From NCBI GenBank assembly GCA_029262715.1, contig JAJCYX010000361.1, positions 1 through 7,717 of the forward strand: a DNA stretch of 7,717 nucleotides. The letters run 5' to 3'. The translations under genes were made by a program, and so were the position numbers. Positions 6,164 to 7,717 of the stretch are shown here, piece by piece. The notes below the pieces were generated by a model that worked only from the letters and a program-made list of their open reading frames with translations, searched no databases and was not told the DNA's origin. Each line of letters opens with the position of its first letter. Within the stretch, counting starts at the first letter, position 1. The DNA is from Chloroflexota bacterium. GTDB taxonomy: Bacteria > Chloroflexota > Dehalococcoidia > Lucifugimonadales > Lucifugimonadaceae.

Positions 6164-6236
6164 CAGAGTGCAACGCGACGGAAGTGGCTGTCCATCCCAG
6201 GTTTCACACTCTCTTATCAGGAAAGAGGGAATGCCT

Positions 6237-6314
6237 GTCATTCTGAACTTGATTCAGAATCTCCGGAGTGGCCGTACAACAACGGTCAGATCCCTCCGCT
6301 GCGGTCTGGATGAC
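6237..6314. repeat. REP/MITE-like palindromic repeat between purK and the recombinase
   Basis: The element begins GTCATTCTGAAC (6237-6248) and ends, on the other strand, GTCATCCAGACC (from 6314 back to 6303), giving imperfect terminal inverted repeats (9 of 12). The outer units also end alike, in AATCT at 6262 and GGATCT at 6288 (read inward). The left unit holds a perfect 8-bp hairpin, ATTCTGAA-CTTGA-TTCAGAAT (6240-6260). From memory, its + strand translation VILNLIQNL is a known hallmark of spurious proteins predicted over dispersed intergenic repeats. It lies 31 bases past the purK stop and is not followed by a T tract. Confidence 0.6.
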
Positions 6315-6345
6315 GAAGAAACCGCCACAAGCCGCCACTGCGGGA

Positions 6346-7521
6346 CTAGTTTCCGCCTCGTTTGGCCTTTCGCCTTGCTAGCTTTGCCCTGTGTAGTGCT
6401 TTTTCTACTGTGTCGGCTACGGCTGTGATGTGACCCATCTTGCGGCCCGGCCTTGGCTCCGCTTTGCCATACAGATGCAGGCTCGTTCCGGGTACGCTCA
6501 GTGCGGCGGCCCAGCCCGGCTTACCTTCCGCCTCGTCCCATACATCGCCAAGCAGGTTCACCATCACTGCAGGCTGCGGCATCTCGACCGAACCCATCGG
6601 AAGTCCGCACAGCACACGCACAAGTTGCTCGAACTGAGACGTGAGACAGCCCTCGATGGTGTAGTGGCCGGAGTTATGCGGCCTCGGAGCGAGTTCGTTG
6701 ATCAGGATTTCATCGTCTTCGGTCAGGAACATCTCGACAGATATGAGTCCATGCACATCCAGCACCTCGGCAACCTGCTTCGCAAGCGCGGACGCTTTTT
6801 CGGCGATATGCGGCTCGATACGGGCAGGAACTATCGAGACATCGAGAACACTGTTCTCGTGAACGTTCTCGGAAGGCGGGAACGTGACCGTGTGACCGTT
6901 GGCATCACGAGCGCAGATAACGGACAGTTCAAGCTTGAATGGCACAAACCGTTCGAGGATCAACGCCGCACTGCGATCTTCAAGTTCCCTGAACGCCTCT
7001 CCGTCATCTGCTTCCCTGATGACCGCCTGGCCCTTGCCATCGTAACCAGATGTGGCCGTTTTGAGCACCCACGGCCCGCTGAGTGCCTTCAGACCGGACA
7101 TGTAGTCTTCCAGCGTCTCCACGGCTCTGTAGTCGGCTGTGGGGAGCCCGTGGCGGTTTAGTGCGCCCTTCTCAAGCACCCGGTTCTGAGCTGTTCGCAA
7201 CACGCTGCCAGAAGGCCACAGCCGAGTGATCTCGCCGGCGGCATCTGCAGCATCGGCATCAACATTCTCGAACTCATACGTCAAAACGTCTGACATTCGT
7301 GCAAGTTCACGAGCGGCATCACGGTCGTTGTATGCGGCCTGAACAACGTGATCGGCTATCTGGGCGCATGGAGAGTCGGCATCGGGGTCTAGCACAGCGA
7401 TGCGGTAGCCCATCTGCCGGGCCGCCATCGCCGTCATGCGCCCTAGCTGGCCGCCGCCGATGATCCCGATCACAGAGCCCGGTTCCAGCGGCTCTCCGTT
7501 TCGAAACGGATCGTCTGTCAA
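6346..7521 (-). CDS. purK: N5-carboxyaminoimidazole ribonucleotide synthase (PurK)
   Basis: This ATP-grasp enzyme joins bicarbonate to 5-aminoimidazole ribonucleotide using ATP, making N5-CAIR in de novo purine synthesis; PurE then rearranges the product. The 391 residues cover the whole family. The N-terminal Rossmann-like domain shows VIGIIGGGQLGRM at about 17-29 and YEFENV at 82-87. The ATP-grasp core shows WVLKTATSGYDGKGQAVI (151-168) with Lys154, LERFV (189-193), FPPSENVHEN (214-223), and the metal/substrate end EMFLTEDDEILINELAPRPH followed by NSGHYTIEGC (263-292). MGHITAV (362-368) marks the C-terminal domain. The start is TTG, one base after the purE stop, with AAAGG 6 bases before it inside the end of purE, so translation is probably coupled. 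A later start would remove only linker residues before the glycine loop. No clear terminator follows the stop. Confidence 0.97.
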   Translation of the reverse strand: MTDDPFRNGEPLEPGSVIGIIGGGQLGRMTAMAARQMGYRIAVLDPDADSPCAQIADHVVQAAYNDRDAARELARMSDVLTYEFENVDADAADAAGEITRLWPSGSVLRTAQNRVLEKGALNRHGLPTADYRAVETLEDYMSGLKALSGPWVLKTATSGYDGKGQAVIREADDGEAFRELEDRSAALILERFVPFKLELSVICARDANGHTVTFPPSENVHENSVLDVSIVPARIEPHIAEKASALAKQVAEVLDVHGLISVEMFLTEDDEILINELAPRPHNSGHYTIEGCLTSQFEQLVRVLCGLPMGSVEMPQPAVMVNLLGDVWDEAEGKPGWAAALSVPGTSLHLYGKAEPRPGRKMGHITAVADTVEKALHRAKLARRKAKRGGN

Positions 7522-7522
7522 A

Positions 7523-7717
7523 TCAGACCTTTACCTCGCTGTTGGCCAGCACTTCAGCGGAGAGTTTTTCACGGCGAGCGATGAACCGTTCCTGGATTTC
7601 AGTATGTTTCAGGCCGACGATCTGCGCCGCTAGAAGTCCGGCGTTGACTGCTCCGTGAGAACCGATTGCAACAGTAGCAACCGGTACGCCTCGTGGCATC
7701 TGGACTATCGAGAGCAA
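7523..7717 (-). CDS. purE: N5-CAIR mutase PurE, C-terminal part (cut by window end)
   Basis: The frame is open from the window edge to TGA at 7523-7525 and gives the last 64 residues of the class I AIR carboxylase/N5-CAIR mutase. The segment LSIVQMPRGVPVATVAIG followed by NAGLLAAQIVGL is the conserved PurE C-terminal half, where the active-site loop SIVQMP.G.PVATVAI and the (A/G)..N(A)GLLAA helix bind the nucleotide. The N-terminal half, including the GS.SD phosphate loop, is outside the window, so the real start is not visible and the TTG at the edge is not a start. The tail (ERFIARREKLSAEVLANSEVKV) is slightly long and charged. It is first in the pair with purK on the same strand, which places both in one operon of purine synthesis. 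Confidence 0.93.
   Translation of the reverse strand: MLSIVQMPRGVPVATVAIGSHGAVNAGLLAAQIVGLKHTEIQERFIARREKLSAEVLANSEVKV

Noticed and set aside
6105..6428. + strand ORF of 107 residues across the recombinase-purK spacer
   Set aside because: It reads through the palindromic repeat (VILNLIQNL) and then antisense to the end of purK; it has the look of a spurious frame.
6430..7161. + strand ORF of 243 residues
   Set aside because: It is fully antisense to the purK gene, whose family match covers the whole length.
1..7717. CRISPR array, toxin-antitoxin pair or restriction-modification genes
   Set aside because: No regularly spaced direct repeats, no paired small genes of known toxin or antitoxin type, and no methyltransferase or nuclease motifs were seen in any frame.

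Overview
The window is a bacterial accessory region flanked on the right by the housekeeping purine operon purE-purK. It reads as a genomic patch where mobile elements have landed and decayed repeatedly. Taxonomy cannot be fixed from the sequence. GC is moderate, GTG and TTG starts are used freely, and IS110, IS6 and large serine recombinase families occur together. A free-living Gram-negative-type or Chloroflexota-like environmental bacterium would fit, but this is only a guess.

Left part (1-2756, + strand). The window opens inside the last codons of an IS110-family transposase (2-112). A short non-coding stretch with a perfect -10 box follows. Next is one long gene (about 342-2756) for an exported, membrane-anchored, beta-rich protein with an N-terminal bacterial Ig-like (BIG2) domain. 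Its function is not recognisable.

Middle part (2757-3787, - strand). This is a graveyard of three abutting fragments: the C-terminal end of a serine recombinase (about 2815-2966), a decayed IS6-family transposase (3022-3635) with a 1-base frameshift and an amber stop, and the N-terminal 50 or so codons of a Kef-type cation:proton antiporter (3636-3787). The antiporter still has its start and ribosome binding site, but it runs directly into IS6 sequence.

Central right (3859-6345). A small unrecognised ORF (3859-4095), possibly frameshifted at its start, is followed by about 475 bases without a gene that hold GC-rich nested inverted repeats. Then comes an intact large serine recombinase (4585-6075, - strand) with a plausible extended -10 promoter. 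Between the recombinase and purK lie a compact hairpin and a 78-base REP/MITE-like palindromic repeat.

Right part (6346-7717, - strand). purK follows purE (partial, cut by the window edge) with one base between them and is probably translationally coupled. Together they carry out the two-step carboxylation of AIR in purine synthesis.

I see no defence island, CRISPR array, RNA gene or convincing new system. The most useful leads are the intact large serine recombinase with its undefined attachment sites, the structured DNA beside it, and the orphan surface protein.
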